A stretch of 60,000 bases of DNA from Apostichopus japonicus (Eukaryota > Echinodermata > Holothuroidea > Aspidochirotida > Stichopodidae): positions 17,413,594 to 17,473,593 of the forward strand of contig NC_092563.1 in assembly GCF_037975245.1 (NCBI RefSeq), written 5' to 3'. The position numbers and the translations under genes were made by a program. The notes beneath the pieces are model-generated. The model had not been told where the DNA came from, searched no databases, and saw nothing but the letters and a program-made list of their open reading frames with translations. This document shows, piece after piece, positions 50,201 through 59,684 of the stretch. The first letter of the stretch is position 1. The number at the start of each line of letters is the position of its first letter.

Positions 50201-53200
50201 TAAAGGGGTTAGACAGGCAATCTAGTGGGAAGATTCACAAGCATGTTTAATTTTAAATTAAAGTGGTACAATGTTTATTCTGTTCAGATGATGGTTCTCT
50301 CTCTCTCTCTGTCTGCCAGGAAATCACATTTCCCATTGCAAGTGATTACAATCATTATTTTGATATTGTTCACTGATGTTGAGGAATCTTAATTGTTCAA
50401 TTATTAGTTTTCTTTGTCTTTTGTTGTTGCCAGCAGAATTCATCCTCCTTCAGTTGTTTTTCCGTGAGTACAGGAGAGAAGAGGTCCGATGCGGTCACAT
50501 CAACCTTCCAAAGAGGAACTCACAAAACATCTATTACCCCAGTTCATATCAGGTTAAAAGTAAGTAATGACGCAGAGCTCATATTTAGCGTAAAAAAAGT
50601 AATCCATTGCGCCAGTTTTATGTCAAGTTAGAGTTAAGCATCCTTTAATACCAGTGCACATTAATATAAAAGGAAGTAGGTATTAGAGAACTTCATATCA
50701 TATTTAGAGGAATGTCTGGCAAACTGACAGTTGCCTAACCGACTTCACAGTTTCCTAAAAACTCACAAGCACCCATTCTTCCTGTTTCCCATTACTTATT
50801 AACCATATGACTATAAAGGTTGACGTTTTGATAAGGTAACCATGCAGAATACTCCATCGAGCATCCATTAAATAAACTGATAATCACTTTGAAATCTTCA
50901 TCGTTTTGCACCAGCCGACTTGAAGTTAAGGAACTAAAGCATTCCATTACTGTCAAACTCTGCCTCCAGATTTATAACTCTGTGCAAAAAACAAAAACAA
51001 AAAATTATTATTAATAAGAAAAGAAAAAACAGCATTTTCAACTCCATTGCCCTGAAGACATCATTCATTCTGCTATTGCCAGATGGATGAATTCACAAAA
51101 TATAACCCAAGTTTTAAAAAAGCAGAAAATCATATCTCTGCTATACAAAATGCTATGAGAATGTTGTTTTGACCTAAAGGTATGGACAATTTCCAGCAAT
51201 TATATTTAATAAGCAGTCATATGTCAGCAACCAGAATAATTATCCCCTTTAATTATTCATTGTTTGTTTGTTTTTTTTATTCCAGGGCCGTCCAGGATCT
51301 GACAGTGATGATGACCTCGCCACAGCTACCACAGTATGGGTCCATTTCAAAGCTCCTCCCAGACGACAAGAGACGGACCATAGCAAGGATGCTGACAACT
51401 TCTCGGCTCAATTGGACATCGAGATGGACGTCCCGGAGAGAATTCTGTCCCTCCACTCCGTCAACCTGAGAGCCGTAGTCGGAACGGCCAATCTGCACAT
51501 TCCAAGAAAAATGCATGTAAGTGTGGATGGTCTAATTGTTGATCAGATCTTATGGTGTAACTTCTTATCGGGTAAAGACTAGACTTTTATGCTAGAGGCC
51601 GTAAGAAGCATCCTGACGACACATGTGGGACAGAAACTTATGATATTAAGCCTTTTGATGATAGAATTTGCCAAAATGTGTCACAAATTAGGAATCACAC
51701 TAATACACCAATGACAGTGCCAAATATGAACATGTTGCAAATTTGAATGACAGAAATCTTAACCAAATGAGTGGAAAATTAGGAATAAAAAATTATCTGA
51801 AAGGTATTAGAAGCAAAGAAATGATATTATCAAGCAAGAACCTATTTTGCATTCCAATGACAGAGATTTTGCAGAAGTAGTGAAAACCAATGAATTTGTG
51901 GTATTAAATTGCGTGTTCATTGACTGGCAAGGTCAAACAGAATCATAAGCATTCCAATGGTCAATAATATTTTGTCAAAATGAGGAAAAAAGATCAGACA
52001 AAATGTAAGATATTACAGATTGTTACATTTTATACTCAATTTTTCAGTGGGCTACGAAATGTTCAAACATTGAGACTATAGTGTAATAATTCCCAACCTA
52101 TCTCCCCTGCCCTCCATCCCCCACAGAACCCTCCCAAACAAGACAGCAATATTGCTCATAATATCCCATCTTCTTAACCAATGCAGAAGACTATAAACCA
52201 TGACCATGGTATTAATGGCAATCAAACTACAAACAGAATGTTAACTGAAATGTTTGTCACTTTCTGTGGGACAATTGTATGACAATCTGTAGGGCACTGT
52301 GTAATAGTAGGACAATCTGTAATTGTGTATCATCTTTGTTTTTCTTTACAATGGCATATTATCGCCTCTCTTTACTCTTCTCCAACCAGATGTTAAACTT
52401 CTCTACCACTGTCGGAAACAAAGACCGTCGAAAGCTGCCGCTGAGGAACTCAGGCAACATCAGACTTGACATCAAGTTTGCCATCTCAAGAGCAGAAGAG
52501 CTCTTTTCTGTCCATCCAGAATTCTTGCAGCTGAAACCGGAGGAGGAAACATCCGTGGAGATCACGTACGCTCCGAAGGAAGCGCCATCTGCCGTGGAAA
52601 GGTTTGTTTATCCACTTTGACATTTTTACCGAATGATTATTTTACATCCTCATGAAATAAATGTTTTATAAATACCAGATTGCTCAAGTTGCTAACAGCT
52701 AATTGTACTTTAATGACTGGGTTTTAATTAATATCGTATTGATGCACAGAGACAAATCTGTGCCATGTTTTCCCCTCAAACTGTGCATCCAACTTTCCAC
52801 TTCAATAAAGGGATGCTTCCTAATATGAAAATATGAAAAAGTCAGTGGGATATTGTCAACTTCACGTCCTTGTTGTTTGGAAGCTATGGTTTCCAAGATC
52901 AAAGCGAGAAAGTGAAAATAAAATGAAAGCAAAACAAAACAGTTTGCTATGCACATGCAACTGTTACATGACAACTGTTTGCTTCAAGTTCACTTGCGGT
53001 ACAAACTGTGACAAATTGGACTATCAATATCCCAACAATGCTGTGTAGGAATCAAATGCAAGCTTCACGAGAAAGCTTGGGAATATGTTGTTCCTCTTTC
53101 ATCTTTGACAAACTGAATTTCCTCTGGAATTTCCTTTAGCATCTTTCTTTCAGTTGGTGGGGTGGGAGGTGGGGTGGAGTGCCTTGAGGGTGGATTAACG

Positions 53201-56200
53201 TGCTTGCTTGAAGTCCTGGCATAAAATTACCATTATTTGATTCTCAAGTGTGTTTTGTGTTCACTGCTGATTGCCTTCCATCTATGATATGTAATTGCTT
53301 TTATCTTCCAGTCTGTTGACAATGAAGGTGGAAGGAGACGGTCCCCAATACGAGGTGGTGATGAGAGGAGAAGGAACCGTTGAGGAGAAGAAGTCTTCAT
53401 CCAAGGACAACCCCTGCCTATTCAGCAATAAACAATTCCTCTCATGGGGAGGTGTAGCCTTGGGTAGAGCCTTGTAAGTGAAATTAAACAAAGTGTCCTG
53501 ATGTGGTTAGAGGGGGTTTCATGCAGGGAATTAAGTTATTTCTGATAAATTAGGATTTTTTTTTTCTGGTCATATTTTCAAGCAATGTTATTGAAGACTT
53601 CTTCTCTGCAGTGATGGGTTTTGTCCGTCAGTTATATGGAGACACTCAGAACCTGTGGAGATGTTGGGGCAGGTATTCAGGGGACCCTTGCCGTTTTCAA
53701 CCCCGCACAATATGTTATTAGCAGAACCTTGCATGTAGACCAAATTATAGACCTGTCTGAATGCAACTTTCAATGTCTGAAGTATCTTTCTTTTTTTCTT
53801 TTTTTTCTTTTTTAATGGAGTAGTATCCCCAGACCTCCATTCATGTAAGTCTGTTTCAACTATCCCACGGCCACACTCTCTCTTTTTTAAAGTTGTGGAT
53901 CCGCCCATTGAAGGGTGCGGGTTGGGGGTAGTGTTATCTATCTGATGGGGGATGTAATGTGGTGCATCCAGAGCAGGAAGGAAGGAAAAGTTTTCTTTGC
54001 ACATGCAATATACACTTAAATGTTTTAATACTTCATTTTTTATTTCTTTTTAATTTTAAACAGGCAGCAGAAAATTGTCCTGAGAAATTCATCTTCATCA
54101 ATGCCTCTAAAGTTAAAACTTTCCATAACAGGAGGACCAGACTTTCAGGTGACCCACTATTTACATATTTTGTAACAATTTGGTTTTCAAATGCCCAGTT
54201 TTGGAAACCACCAAGACATGGTTTAATTGGGATAGCTCCTTTGGCAGTGACCTGGAGTTGTATATTTGAAGTCACAGAAATTATTGTTCCATCCAAAATA
54301 TTACTTCATTCCAATCTGTTTACAATTTTGTCATTTTGGGGGGAAATCATCTGTTAACATTTACATTATTGATGATGTTAATTGGGGACTTGTCTTAATG
54401 GTTAGCAAGAAACAGTTTTACATTTTTATCAACTGAATGGATTAAAACACATCAGAACAACCTTTGATTTTCAAATATCTTTATCTGTTTGTCGATGAGC
54501 GAGGCTATCTCCAGACTTGTAGTCATTCTGCACTTGTACTCCAATTCTACCCTTTAGTTGCTTGTACTCGCAATCGACTTCATGGATTTATACTGATACT
54601 CGGGGCATTTTGGAAGTCTAGCACAGATGCTAGTACAAGATTGAGTACTCATACTCACTAAGAGCCTTGTTGTCAGTAAACACTTGTGCTCCAATTCTAC
54701 CCTTTAGTTGCTTGCACTCGCAGTCAGCTTCATGGATTTGTACTCATACTCTGGGCATTTTAGAAGTTTAGTACAAGATTGAGTACTCATACTCGCTCTA
54801 AGAGAATTGTAGTCAGTCTTTACGTTTGCTCCAATTCTACCCTTTAGTTGCTTGTACCAGCAATCAGCTTCATCGATTTTAGCTGACGGTGGGTTACCAG
54901 ATTATTATAGGCAGATGAGATTTGAATGTGATGATTAATGTGTTTCCTCTTTCTTTCCATCATTTCCACTCGATCACAGCTTCAGAGCTCGTTCGGTTCG
55001 CAGTTACAGTTAAGCGATTCCAAGTCATTAATTTTGAAACCAGAGGAGGATTTGCCAGTGAATATCCTCTTTGCTCCTACTATGGTAGCTTCATCTCAAG
55101 GACTCCTGATAATGAAACCAGTAGGTGGATGCTCCAAGTATACGGTAAGCTCATGCCATGGTTTGCTTCTTTCATTGGTTGTTTGCTTGCATATTTGTTT
55201 GTTTTTATTTGGTCATCTATGTCTTCAATAACATCAGTAGTGATGTTTAGTAAAAGTTGTAGCAAATAAGTTTCCCAGAAAGTCAGAAGGTATCAACGAA
55301 ATTGGAACATGAACATGTTGAAAAAAATGCCAAATGTGGTAAAAGGAACATTTAAACAAGGAAAAATGGGAGTTCAAGAAGCTCCATGGAGTCTGCAAGG
55401 AAAAACCTTCCTTTCCAATCATTACTAGGAAGGCAGGATCAAATAACTTTAGTGAAACAAAGGCTAAATTCAGAGAATTGAACAGGGAAGCAATGAATAG
55501 AAAGATGAGAAAATAAAGACTTGTTTTACTTTGGTGGATTATTTTTATTTAATTTTTTGATCTCAGGAACATTTGAATTAGGGCAATCCTTCAGACATAG
55601 CAAAATGAAAAATTTAAATGTTTCTTGTGGGACACAAAATATTTGGATGGGTGAGTTTAAGCACCCAGGTCACTTAGTCAGATTGAGGACTATCAGATTA
55701 TATGTGATTGTTACACGGCTCAGTGAAATTGACATAAAGTTAACACCCAACTCATAGTGCAGATTTTTTGTTTTTTTTATTTTTTTCCTACTATTCTTTT
55801 GTGTTTCCTTTGACCCATGTTAATCTATACAAATATTTCTTACAAAAATAAATCATGTAACTCATTATATATTTTTGCATCGGTTTGACAGGTCCCTCTC
55901 TCTGGTTATGGCGGTGTCTCGAGTCTTTCAGTCGACGATCTCCAAGCGGTCGGCGAGACATCCGTCCTCGCCATTGGTAACGTCAACGTAGGACAACGAA
56001 AAGTCTTTGCTTTGAAAGTCAGCAATAATGGGGACAGAGCTGCTTTTGTCAAAGTTCTCTGTTTCAGTGGTAAGTGAGCCATCTGGTCTGTCTCTAACAC
56101 AAAGCAGATGGATGTCTTCCAGAGCTGAGATGGTGGAGGTGTAGTACAGTGGTTGGTGTGTCCAACCAGTGTTCGCATTAGGACACAGGATGCCCACAAT

Positions 56201-59200
56201 GTATCTGGTGGGTCCCTCAAAAATATTTTCTCTTTGGGGGAATTTCCCGCAACAATTCCTGGTACTTCTCACAACTTGCACCATTACTGTTGTTACAAAA
56301 CTTGCCAGTTAAAAGCCAGTTATTTAAAAGTGTTGTTGATTTTTGTAAGGAGTAATGCGATTGGTCAAATCTTTCCAAAAAAGAAAACACTGGCTTCGTT
56401 TGGTGCGGCACTGCACAGTGTGTATTGGTCGCAATGGGCAAACAATTGTACTACACTGTATGTACTATATGCATGCTAAATCTCGGTACGGGCATAAATA
56501 CATACATCTAACTACTAACATAATAAAATTCCACCCCCCAAAAAAAAAAAAAAAAATTGGAAAATCCCTCCCAAAACTAAAAATGTTGACAAAGAAATTG
56601 ACAATGAGTGAATTTCTACTCACTCTCTGCCCCAAAAAATTGTGTTTCAACCTATTTACCGCTCTGTCCAAAGATTCCTATTTCTGTTTAAGTTCCTAAT
56701 CTACTTGCTCTTATTTCTCTGTCACAAATTTAGTGATACCACGTAATAATCGTAGAAAACAAACTAATTGTTTCCCATTTGTCATCTTCCAGATTTGAAA
56801 GCCAAAGTCAAGTTACCAAAGACCCACTTGAGTGTCGAACCTCACGAATTTGTGATTCCCGCCAAATCGGTCGAGAAATTGTCTGTGGTATATCAGCCAA
56901 CAGAAAGAGATGCTGCACTCTGTTACTGCCAATCCAGTATGGTGGCAGCAGTGGGATTTTTCTCTGGAGATGAAATAATGAGAAGACAGTATCAAAAGTG
57001 AGTTTGTGTAGAAGAATCCTGCACTGAATGTGCAAAAATATTTGGTTTAATCCACTTCTCTTTACTTCAGAATTCCAATTCTTACCTCTTCTTCTAACTT
57101 CAGAAGTGGTTCAAGGTGGTCTAATGTTAGAGACTCTTATTTATTTTTCTGTAGAGAGACAAGAACAGTTATTGGAGGGTGTTAGCCCATTTGATACTAA
57201 CTTACTGCCCATTATGCCTCCTGGCACATAGGGCAGCAACAAAAGTCTTCCACTCCTTTCGATCCTGGGCTAGTTTTGGATTGTTCCCCCCATGTGTGGT
57301 TCAGGTCTTCAATCTCCACTTCCACAGTTCTTCGCCAAGTGTTTTTTGGACGTCCCATCTTTCTTTTGCCTTCTGGTGTCCAGTGGAGGGCTGTTCGTGT
57401 GATATCATCTATGTTCTTTCTCATTACATGTCCGATCCATCTCCACTTTCTTCTCATGATGATGTTCTCCATGCTGTCTTGATGGCATTGGGCATATAGC
57501 CCATTTGATAGTTCAGTTAAAAACACTGGATTACTGGCATCCAAGAATTCAGTTGTAATTAGTCAAGGCTTTAACATTTCACATAATGTCTTTTTTTTAA
57601 GGCTTGGAAATCCTTTTTTTCCCATAGAGAATAACAATTTCAAAAGTGGTTTAATTTTAGTTTAGTTACATAATACAACAAACTGCATGCATTTTTCAAA
57701 GGCTGCATTCTGAATCATTCATATTAAAAATCTATTTTAGGGCAGTCTGGAATGTTAGAACTGACAGTCAAAAACTACAAAAACAAATTTTTCACTTTTT
57801 TTGGCAACTTTTGTCATACTGCTGGTACGACTTAAAATTTCCTGACAGTTTATGATTACAGATTCTATCAATGTCTTTGTTTGCATCAATGGCACCCAAC
57901 CAATCACTAAGCTTGGAAAAATGGGAACGTTTGCCATTATGCCTCAGGGAATTCAATATAACCCTTTTTTTGTCACTTGTCCTCAAAATTGCTGTAGCGT
58001 TTTATCTACAGTTTGTTTAACCCTGTGGTGATGTTTTACGTACTGTTTTCTGTCTCTGTTTTTAGGGCTCTAAAGTTGGGACAGGCTCAAGATTTCCAGA
58101 TGTCTGCTGATAATCCTCTGAAGGGCGTTTTATTCGATAAAACATTCTTGAAGGAAAAGGATGAGAAATCAGGTAAATTACTCATAAATACTTTTGAAAA
58201 AATATATAGCATTTCTATTGGTTCAAAGTATCCTTGTATTATATGTTTCTATTGTGTTTTAGATGAGATAACTAATTAGTTAATTGCCAAAACAAAGACC
58301 AACCTACCATGAAATATTCAACATTCTTTAAGGTTTTATATGGACAATGCATTAAGCTTTTACCTTATTAAAAAATTTATATAACCTCTCCTCATCTTGC
58401 AAAGTTTAAATGTATCCTTCTTCAGTCTTTAATGTGACCTGTAACATTTTCCTTCTCCCGCTCTCTAGAATCTTGTCTGCCCACCCGGCCCAACGATATC
58501 CACCTCTTCTACCAGTGCGTATCTAGGGTCATGGTAGCGGTTGTAGGGGATGCCTCGACGGGTACTCAGGAAGCCGGTGTAGTGAACGGCATCTTGGGAA
58601 ACACACAGACGCCGCTGAATGGTGACATCATCGGCTCGGGAGTGAACAGGTAAGATCATCTGAGTGTCTTATTCCGTGATATCTGTGACTTTTGACCAGC
58701 TTGTTGTGTTTGCAACATTACAGCTTCCAATGGAAGATCAATAATGAGATTTATATATATATATAAATTTATATATATAGGAATAACGGAAAAACTGTTA
58801 AACAACTATGCTGCATTTAGAGAAAGGCTGGATCTCGAGTGAGATACAATAATTTAATTAGGTAAGTTATTGGAAGCAAAACAGCCAATGTTTGGTTTTT
58901 GCAGAGCTTTCGAGCAAAACTAGCTCTTCTTCAGTGCATGATCACCGATATATATTTATATATATATATAATGTTGTGCAGTTGTGAGTCTTTGAAGGAC
59001 ATGATGTGCATGGAGTTTAAATCATTATCTCCTCTCCCCTCCCCTCCTCTCCCGTCCTTTCCATACGCCACTTCTCCCACTTTGTGACATTTTTGTTCAT
59101 CTTTGAAAGCAATTCTTGAAATTCAGAACACTTGTGATTTATTTAATCACAGGTCAGATCTTGGTTCTGTGAGTCCTCCTGTGAGAGGAACCCGTGCAAA

Positions 59201-59380
59201 CAATCGCACACCATCTGCTGGCCATCAGCAGACACCAACTTCAAGGTTTTCATCCAATGGGCCCAGTGGCCCATGGAGCCTTCACCCTGACCATCTTATG
59301 TTAACTTGGACCCCAGGCAGTAAACACTCACAGGGCACAGCGAGGATTCATTTCTGCAATCTCTCAGAGAGGAAATTGAG
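29057..59380 (+). CDS. CEP192: CEP192/SPD-2-like centrosomal scaffold gene (30 coding exons visible, 3' end outside window)
   Basis: Thirty exons were joined by GT/AG sites with matching phase at every junction. They total 8,345 coding bases (2,781 codons plus 2). Landmarks: an N-terminus similar to human CEP192 including the PLK1-docking Ser-Thr; a long Ser-rich disordered middle, largely one 2.77-kb exon; then RFKGVCCVGIASHTSLPL and successive PapD/ASH-type beta domains (VPLSGYGG, NGDRAAFVKV, SGDEIMRRQY, LPTRPNDIHLFY). In animals CEP192 sits in the pericentriolar material and recruits PLK4 for centriole duplication and Aurora A/PLK1 for centrosome maturation. Human CEP192 is about 2,540 residues. 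This protein is already longer, with the C-terminal domains still missing, so the disordered part is expanded. Confidence 0.95.
29842..29914 (+). ncRNA. tRNA-like sequence (pseudogene or SINE head) in CEP192 intron 1
   Basis: Seventy-three bases. The acceptor halves GGCTGGA and TCTAGCC pair throughout (one G-U), and the D arm GCTC...GAGC is good. The anticodon stem is poor and the B box is decayed (gttttaaatacc). A degenerate tRNA or tRNA-derived repeat, unlikely to be functional. Confidence 0.55.
30106..30300 (+). CDS. CEP192: CEP192 exon 2
   Basis: Acceptor ctattcag|G, donor CCAG|gtaaag. Encodes ISANGKDSRGSLFGSND... and an acidic stretch ending SLEEKS. Phase 2 to phase 2. Confidence 0.85.
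32072..32238 (+). CDS. CEP192: CEP192 exon 3
   Basis: Acceptor cccatcag|T, donor CAAG|gtgaga. Encodes DNVEDFLRTHNVSGLLQKI, then Ser/Thr-rich sequence. It has a short helix-like segment. Ends in phase 1. Confidence 0.85.
32615..33364 (+). CDS. CEP192: CEP192 exon 4 (750 bases, Ser/Glu/Arg-rich, disordered)
   Basis: Acceptor ttttacag|AT, donor CGGG|gtgagt. No domain recognised. Low-complexity charged sequence with short Glu runs (QEEEEERD, NHEEEEEE). Phase 1 at both ends. A SINE begins about 13 bases after the donor. Confidence 0.85.
33377..33567 (-). mobile_element. tRNA-derived SINE, family B, truncated copy
   Basis: Matches 44188-44423 from the (ATGT)n end (gatcctcctgcaagcaggaactcg, ttggcttatcaaagccgcaa) to gggagtgactcga, but lacks the rest of the tRNA head. 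Antisense to CEP192, starting about 13 bases after the exon 4 donor. Confidence 0.8.
34483..34749 (+). CDS. CEP192: CEP192 exon 5
   Basis: Acceptor ctcaacag|TT, donor TGTG|gtaagt. Encodes SIQAGLDQLDAMFFNPSPSS... and QLSATSIDFGEVGDQGNF. The SIDFGE-type motif is followed by an acidic exon, which makes this a tentative place for the PLK4-recruiting acidic region of CEP192 (inference). Confidence 0.85.
35666..35724 (+). CDS. CEP192: CEP192 exon 6 (59 bases, acidic)
   Basis: Acceptor gttctag|AA, donor AAG|gtattt. Encodes AAADESEIDTEDEIEAARK. Phase 1 to 0. Short, but required to keep frame between exons 5 and 7. Confidence 0.8.
36864..37184 (+). CDS. CEP192: CEP192 exon 7
   Basis: Acceptor with a strong polypyrimidine tract (tctctctctcttag|GAA), donor GAG|gtgaga. 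107 codons, Gly/Ser/Asp-rich and disordered. Phase 0. Confidence 0.88.
38214..38384 (+). CDS. CEP192: CEP192 exon 8
   Basis: Acceptor aacaccag|GGA, donor GAT|gtgagt. 57 codons, including RQVRFASHDDVTRW. Phase 0. Confidence 0.82.
39116..39391 (+). CDS. CEP192: CEP192 exon 9
   Basis: Acceptor cgtcctcag|GAG, donor GAT|gtaagt. 92 codons, Ser/His/Gly-rich. Phase 0. Confidence 0.85.
40105..40288 (+). CDS. CEP192: CEP192 exon 10
   Basis: Acceptor ttaaacag|GAC, donor AGAG|gtaata. Encodes DSFPLRGCSLGSFGAFPTGG, then a Gly/Ser tract. Ends in phase 1. Confidence 0.83.
41165..41280. repeat. Near-perfect 56-bp hairpin in CEP192 intron 10
   Basis: Arms 41165-41220 and 41225-41280 are reverse complements with four mismatches and a four-base loop. 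The arm contains gatcctagcagga and gggcctgatgttt. Single-arm relatives lie at 28560-28610, 34362-34402 and 36072-36113. Confidence 0.93.
41356..41475 (+). CDS. CEP192: CEP192 exon 11
   Basis: Acceptor tttaccag|GA, donor CTCG|gtaaaa. Encodes ESDSVVMTSQANQVVYLDAE..., ending LHKL. An earlier CAG|gtggtg donor was excluded because it would put a stop at the start of the next exon. Confidence 0.78.
42070..42177 (+). CDS. CEP192: CEP192 exon 12
   Basis: Acceptor tttctcag|GT, donor CCTG|gtaagt. Encodes AVNPFDSFDNKDEVEQDVMN, then SIDFGVDINEEFLPP, a second SIDFG motif followed by acidic residues. Phase 1 at both ends. Confidence 0.83.
42696..42760 (+). CDS. CEP192: CEP192 exon 13 (65 bases)
   Basis: Acceptor tataaag|AC, donor CAG|gtaaag. 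Encodes QAAAVLNEDESEFQRDNIFH. Phase 1 to 0. Confidence 0.8.
43029..43214 (+). CDS. CEP192: CEP192 exon 14 (conserved-looking motif, candidate Aurora A-binding segment)
   Basis: Acceptor tatcatag|GAT, donor CGA|gtaagt. Encodes DWSIGNVSHVTVNNDITG, then EDFCRISLGTFFGKRTGALG. The second part is an amphipathic, aromatic-rich short motif in an otherwise disordered region, the kind of peptide that binds kinases. CEP192 binds Aurora A through a short segment of this region in vertebrates, but assignment of that function here is inference. The donor is copied several times downstream (43209-43557). Confidence 0.88.
43209..43557 (+). repeat. Minisatellite carrying copies of the exon 14 splice donor
   Basis: Four copies of an 81-84 base unit plus a short fifth. 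Each starts cagcgagtaagtccatca (or a one- or two-base variant) and ends aatctgaatc. The first copy begins within the last codons of exon 14, so the unit includes the CAGCGA|GTAAGT donor. Copies 2 and 4 keep gagtaagt, copy 3 has gattaagt and the fifth has aagttagt. Confidence 0.93.
43953..44072. repeat. Inverted repeat (about 55-bp arms) in CEP192 intron 14
   Basis: Arms gcacagcgag...ttacagtgaacacttgcgtg and cacatgcaagtgttcactgtaa...ctcgctgtgc are complementary, with small bulges and a short loop near gataaa. Possibly a MITE. Confidence 0.9.
44188..44423 (-). mobile_element. tRNA-derived SINE, family B, full copy with target-site duplication
   Basis: On the minus strand it has a tRNA-like head with A box (ttagctcagtgg) and B box (ggttcgagtc), then a body and a (TACA)n tail. 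It is flanked by the perfect 8-base direct repeat ATGTTGTA at 44180-44187 and 44424-44431, as expected for target-primed insertion. It lies antisense in the intron before CEP192 exon 15. Confidence 0.85.
44538..44691 (+). CDS. CEP192: CEP192 exon 15
   Basis: Acceptor ttctccag|CCC, donor AAAG|gtaaat. Encodes PTFGIDDVVSPPAREPVALV... Phase 0 to 1. Confidence 0.85.
45489..48254 (+). CDS. CEP192: CEP192 exon 16 (2,766 bases, large disordered Ser-rich region)
   Basis: Acceptor ttcttgcag|GA, donor AGGG|gtgagt, phase 1 at both ends. The 921 codons start NESANSEAPGSQ. Highlights are a helix-like LSDIAGIIGQISS followed by EEILQKIIALSNKR, a long Arg/Ser/Glu-rich middle, Pro runs (SPPPPASP, SPSPPPLP) and a Gly/Ser/His-rich end (RSNSMVDGSLPPEYQR). 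No folded domain was seen before the next exon. The open frame can be read from the acceptor, so no internal start is needed. Its size accounts for much of the extra length over the human protein. Confidence 0.93.
48581..48741 (+). CDS. CEP192: CEP192 exon 17 (start of conserved beta-domain region)
   Basis: Acceptor tttatag|GT, donor GAG|gtagac. Encodes PSCLDLPAHVRFKGVCCVGI, then ASHTSLPLRNTSNRW. This is the most recognisable CEP192 block, opening the SPD-2/PapD-like domains. Confidence 0.95.
49279..49509 (+). CDS. CEP192: CEP192 exon 18
   Basis: Acceptor cttgaaag|ATG, with a weak pyrimidine tract; donor GAG|gtacag. Encodes STFIIKQRTTISPLGTEQIK, then IIFVPKHPGIYTALLHVGSS, the second half of a PapD/ASH-like sandwich. 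Phase 0. Confidence 0.9.
49629..50013 (+). repeat. Minisatellite carrying copies of the exon 19 splice acceptor
   Basis: About six units of 55-58 bases plus truncated ones: (ac)aggttctagaagacaaaga, then ctattttatgttaatacttc and tttcacacatactctgac. Units with ctatcac and ctctgac alternate, suggesting a dimer of about 113 bases. The last copy merges with the true acceptor ctgacag|GTTCTAGAAGACAAAGAC of exon 19 at 49994. Confidence 0.93.
49994..50116 (+). CDS. CEP192: CEP192 exon 19
   Basis: Acceptor tctgacag|GTT, donor TCT|gtgagt. 41 codons: VLEDKDVFFGEMVHQSCRSK, then SLHIINRGRCTVPVRL. Beta-sandwich type sequence. The true acceptor is taken as the last in the array because only there does the frame continue into exon 20. 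Confidence 0.9.
50437..50559 (+). CDS. CEP192: CEP192 exon 20
   Basis: Acceptor gccagcag|AAT, donor AAA|gtaagt. 41 codons: NSSSFSCFSVSTGEKRSDAV..., ending VHIRLK. A tandem cagcag acceptor could add one residue. Confidence 0.88.
51286..51516 (+). CDS. CEP192: CEP192 exon 21
   Basis: Acceptor ttattccag|GGC, donor CAT|gtaagt. 77 codons, including TVWVHFKAPPRRQ, FSAQLDIEMDVPE and VNLRAVVGTANLHIPRKM, typical of CEP192 beta domains. Confidence 0.93.
52390..52601 (+). CDS. CEP192: CEP192 exon 22
   Basis: Acceptor tccaaccag|ATG, donor GAAAG|gtttgt. Encodes LRNSGNIRLDIKFAIS, then LQLKPEEETSVEITYAPKEA, an ASH/MSP-like strand pattern. Ends in phase 2. Confidence 0.93.
53312..53473 (+). CDS. CEP192: CEP192 exon 23
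   Basis: Acceptor tcttccag|T, donor GCCTT|gtaagt. Encodes LLTMKVEGDGPQYEVVMRGE, then FLSWGGVALGRAL, closing one beta domain and opening the next. Phase 2 to 2. Confidence 0.92.
54064..54148 (+). CDS. CEP192: CEP192 exon 24 (85 bases)
   Basis: Acceptor tttaaacag|G, donor CAG|gtgacc. Encodes QQKIVLRNSSSSMPLKLKLS, then ITGGPDFQ. The QKIVLRN strand is typical of ASH domains. Phase 2 to 0. Confidence 0.9.
54522..54885 (+). repeat. Tandem repeat in CEP192 intron, unit about 150 bp
   Basis: Three copies, starting about 54536, 54690 and 54828, of tccaattctaccctttagtt, then gcttgtactcgcaatc...attgagtactcatactc. The third is truncated. Confidence 0.88.
54980..55144 (+). CDS. CEP192: CEP192 exon 25
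   Basis: Acceptor cgatcacag|CTT, donor ACG|gtaagc. 55 codons, including SLILKPEEDLPVNILFAPTM. Phase 0. Confidence 0.92.
55892..56069 (+). CDS. CEP192: CEP192 exon 26
   Basis: Acceptor tttgacag|GTC, donor AGTG|gtaagt. Encodes VPLSGYGGVSSLSVDDLQAV, then VFALKVSNNGDRAAFVKVLC. It closely follows the human CEP192 PLFGYGG...RNTGSRAAFVK block. Confidence 0.95.
56793..56997 (+). CDS. CEP192: CEP192 exon 27
   Basis: Acceptor catcttccag|AT, donor CAAAA|gtgagt. Encodes VIPAKSVEKLSVVYQPTERD and FFSGDEIMRRQYQK, matching the human FGGDEISRQQYRR. Ends in phase 2. Confidence 0.94.
57189..57500 (-). pseudogene. Non-LTR retrotransposon C-terminal fragment, antisense in CEP192 intron 27
   Basis: The minus-strand frame reads RKWRWIGHVMRKNIDDITRT, then ALHWTPEGKRKMGRPKNTWR and RTVEVEIEDLNHTWGE. 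This is the common C-terminal tail of endonuclease/reverse-transcriptase proteins (RWIGH...GKRKRGRPKTTWRR). Only the tail is present, so it is a 5'-truncated dead insert. Not a CEP192 exon. Confidence 0.9.
58066..58172 (+). CDS. CEP192: CEP192 exon 28
   Basis: Acceptor gtttttag|G, donor TCAG|gtaaat. Encodes ALKLGQAQDFQMSADNPLKG, then VLFDKTFLKEKDEK. Phase 2 to 1. Confidence 0.88.
58469..58649 (+). CDS. CEP192: CEP192 exon 29
   Basis: Acceptor gctctctag|AA, donor AACAG|gtaaga. Encodes LPTRPNDIHLFYQCVSRVMV, closely matching the human LPQRPNDVQLFYGSMCKIIL. Phase 1 to 2. Confidence 0.94.
59153..59380 (+). CDS. CEP192: CEP192 exon 30 (last seen in window)
   Basis: Acceptor taatcacag|G, donor TTGAG|gtatac. 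Encodes GPWSLHPDHLMLTWTPGS, then ARIHFCNLSERKLR, matching the human WTVLPEHLILVAPS...IVNNSVRLLR. It ends in phase 2, so the gene continues beyond base 60000. No following exon was identified in 59381-60000. Confidence 0.92.
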
Positions 59381-59684
59381 GTATACATACCTTGGAAAAT
59401 ATTCATAATTTATTGTTTAGATTCTTGCTTAGATATACATATGTAGCTTGATGTGAATTATTTGTGTGTGGGTCATAGCTTGAGAGGTAAAGGTGTAGTG
59501 TAGTGTAGAGTGTCCACCAAACAACCATTAAGTTTCTATGATATAAGGGCAAATCAGAAACATCAAAATAAATAGATGGGAAAATGTAAGCAAATTTCTT
59601 TAGTGGTTAGGATAAAAATGAAGGGGAAATTCTTCGCAAGAATTGCAACTATACATCACCTTTACTTTAGACTCCTAGTATTGG

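Noticed and set aside
57212-57544. Extra CEP192 exon in this intron
   Set aside because: The protein-like sequence is on the opposite strand and matches retrotransposon C-termini.
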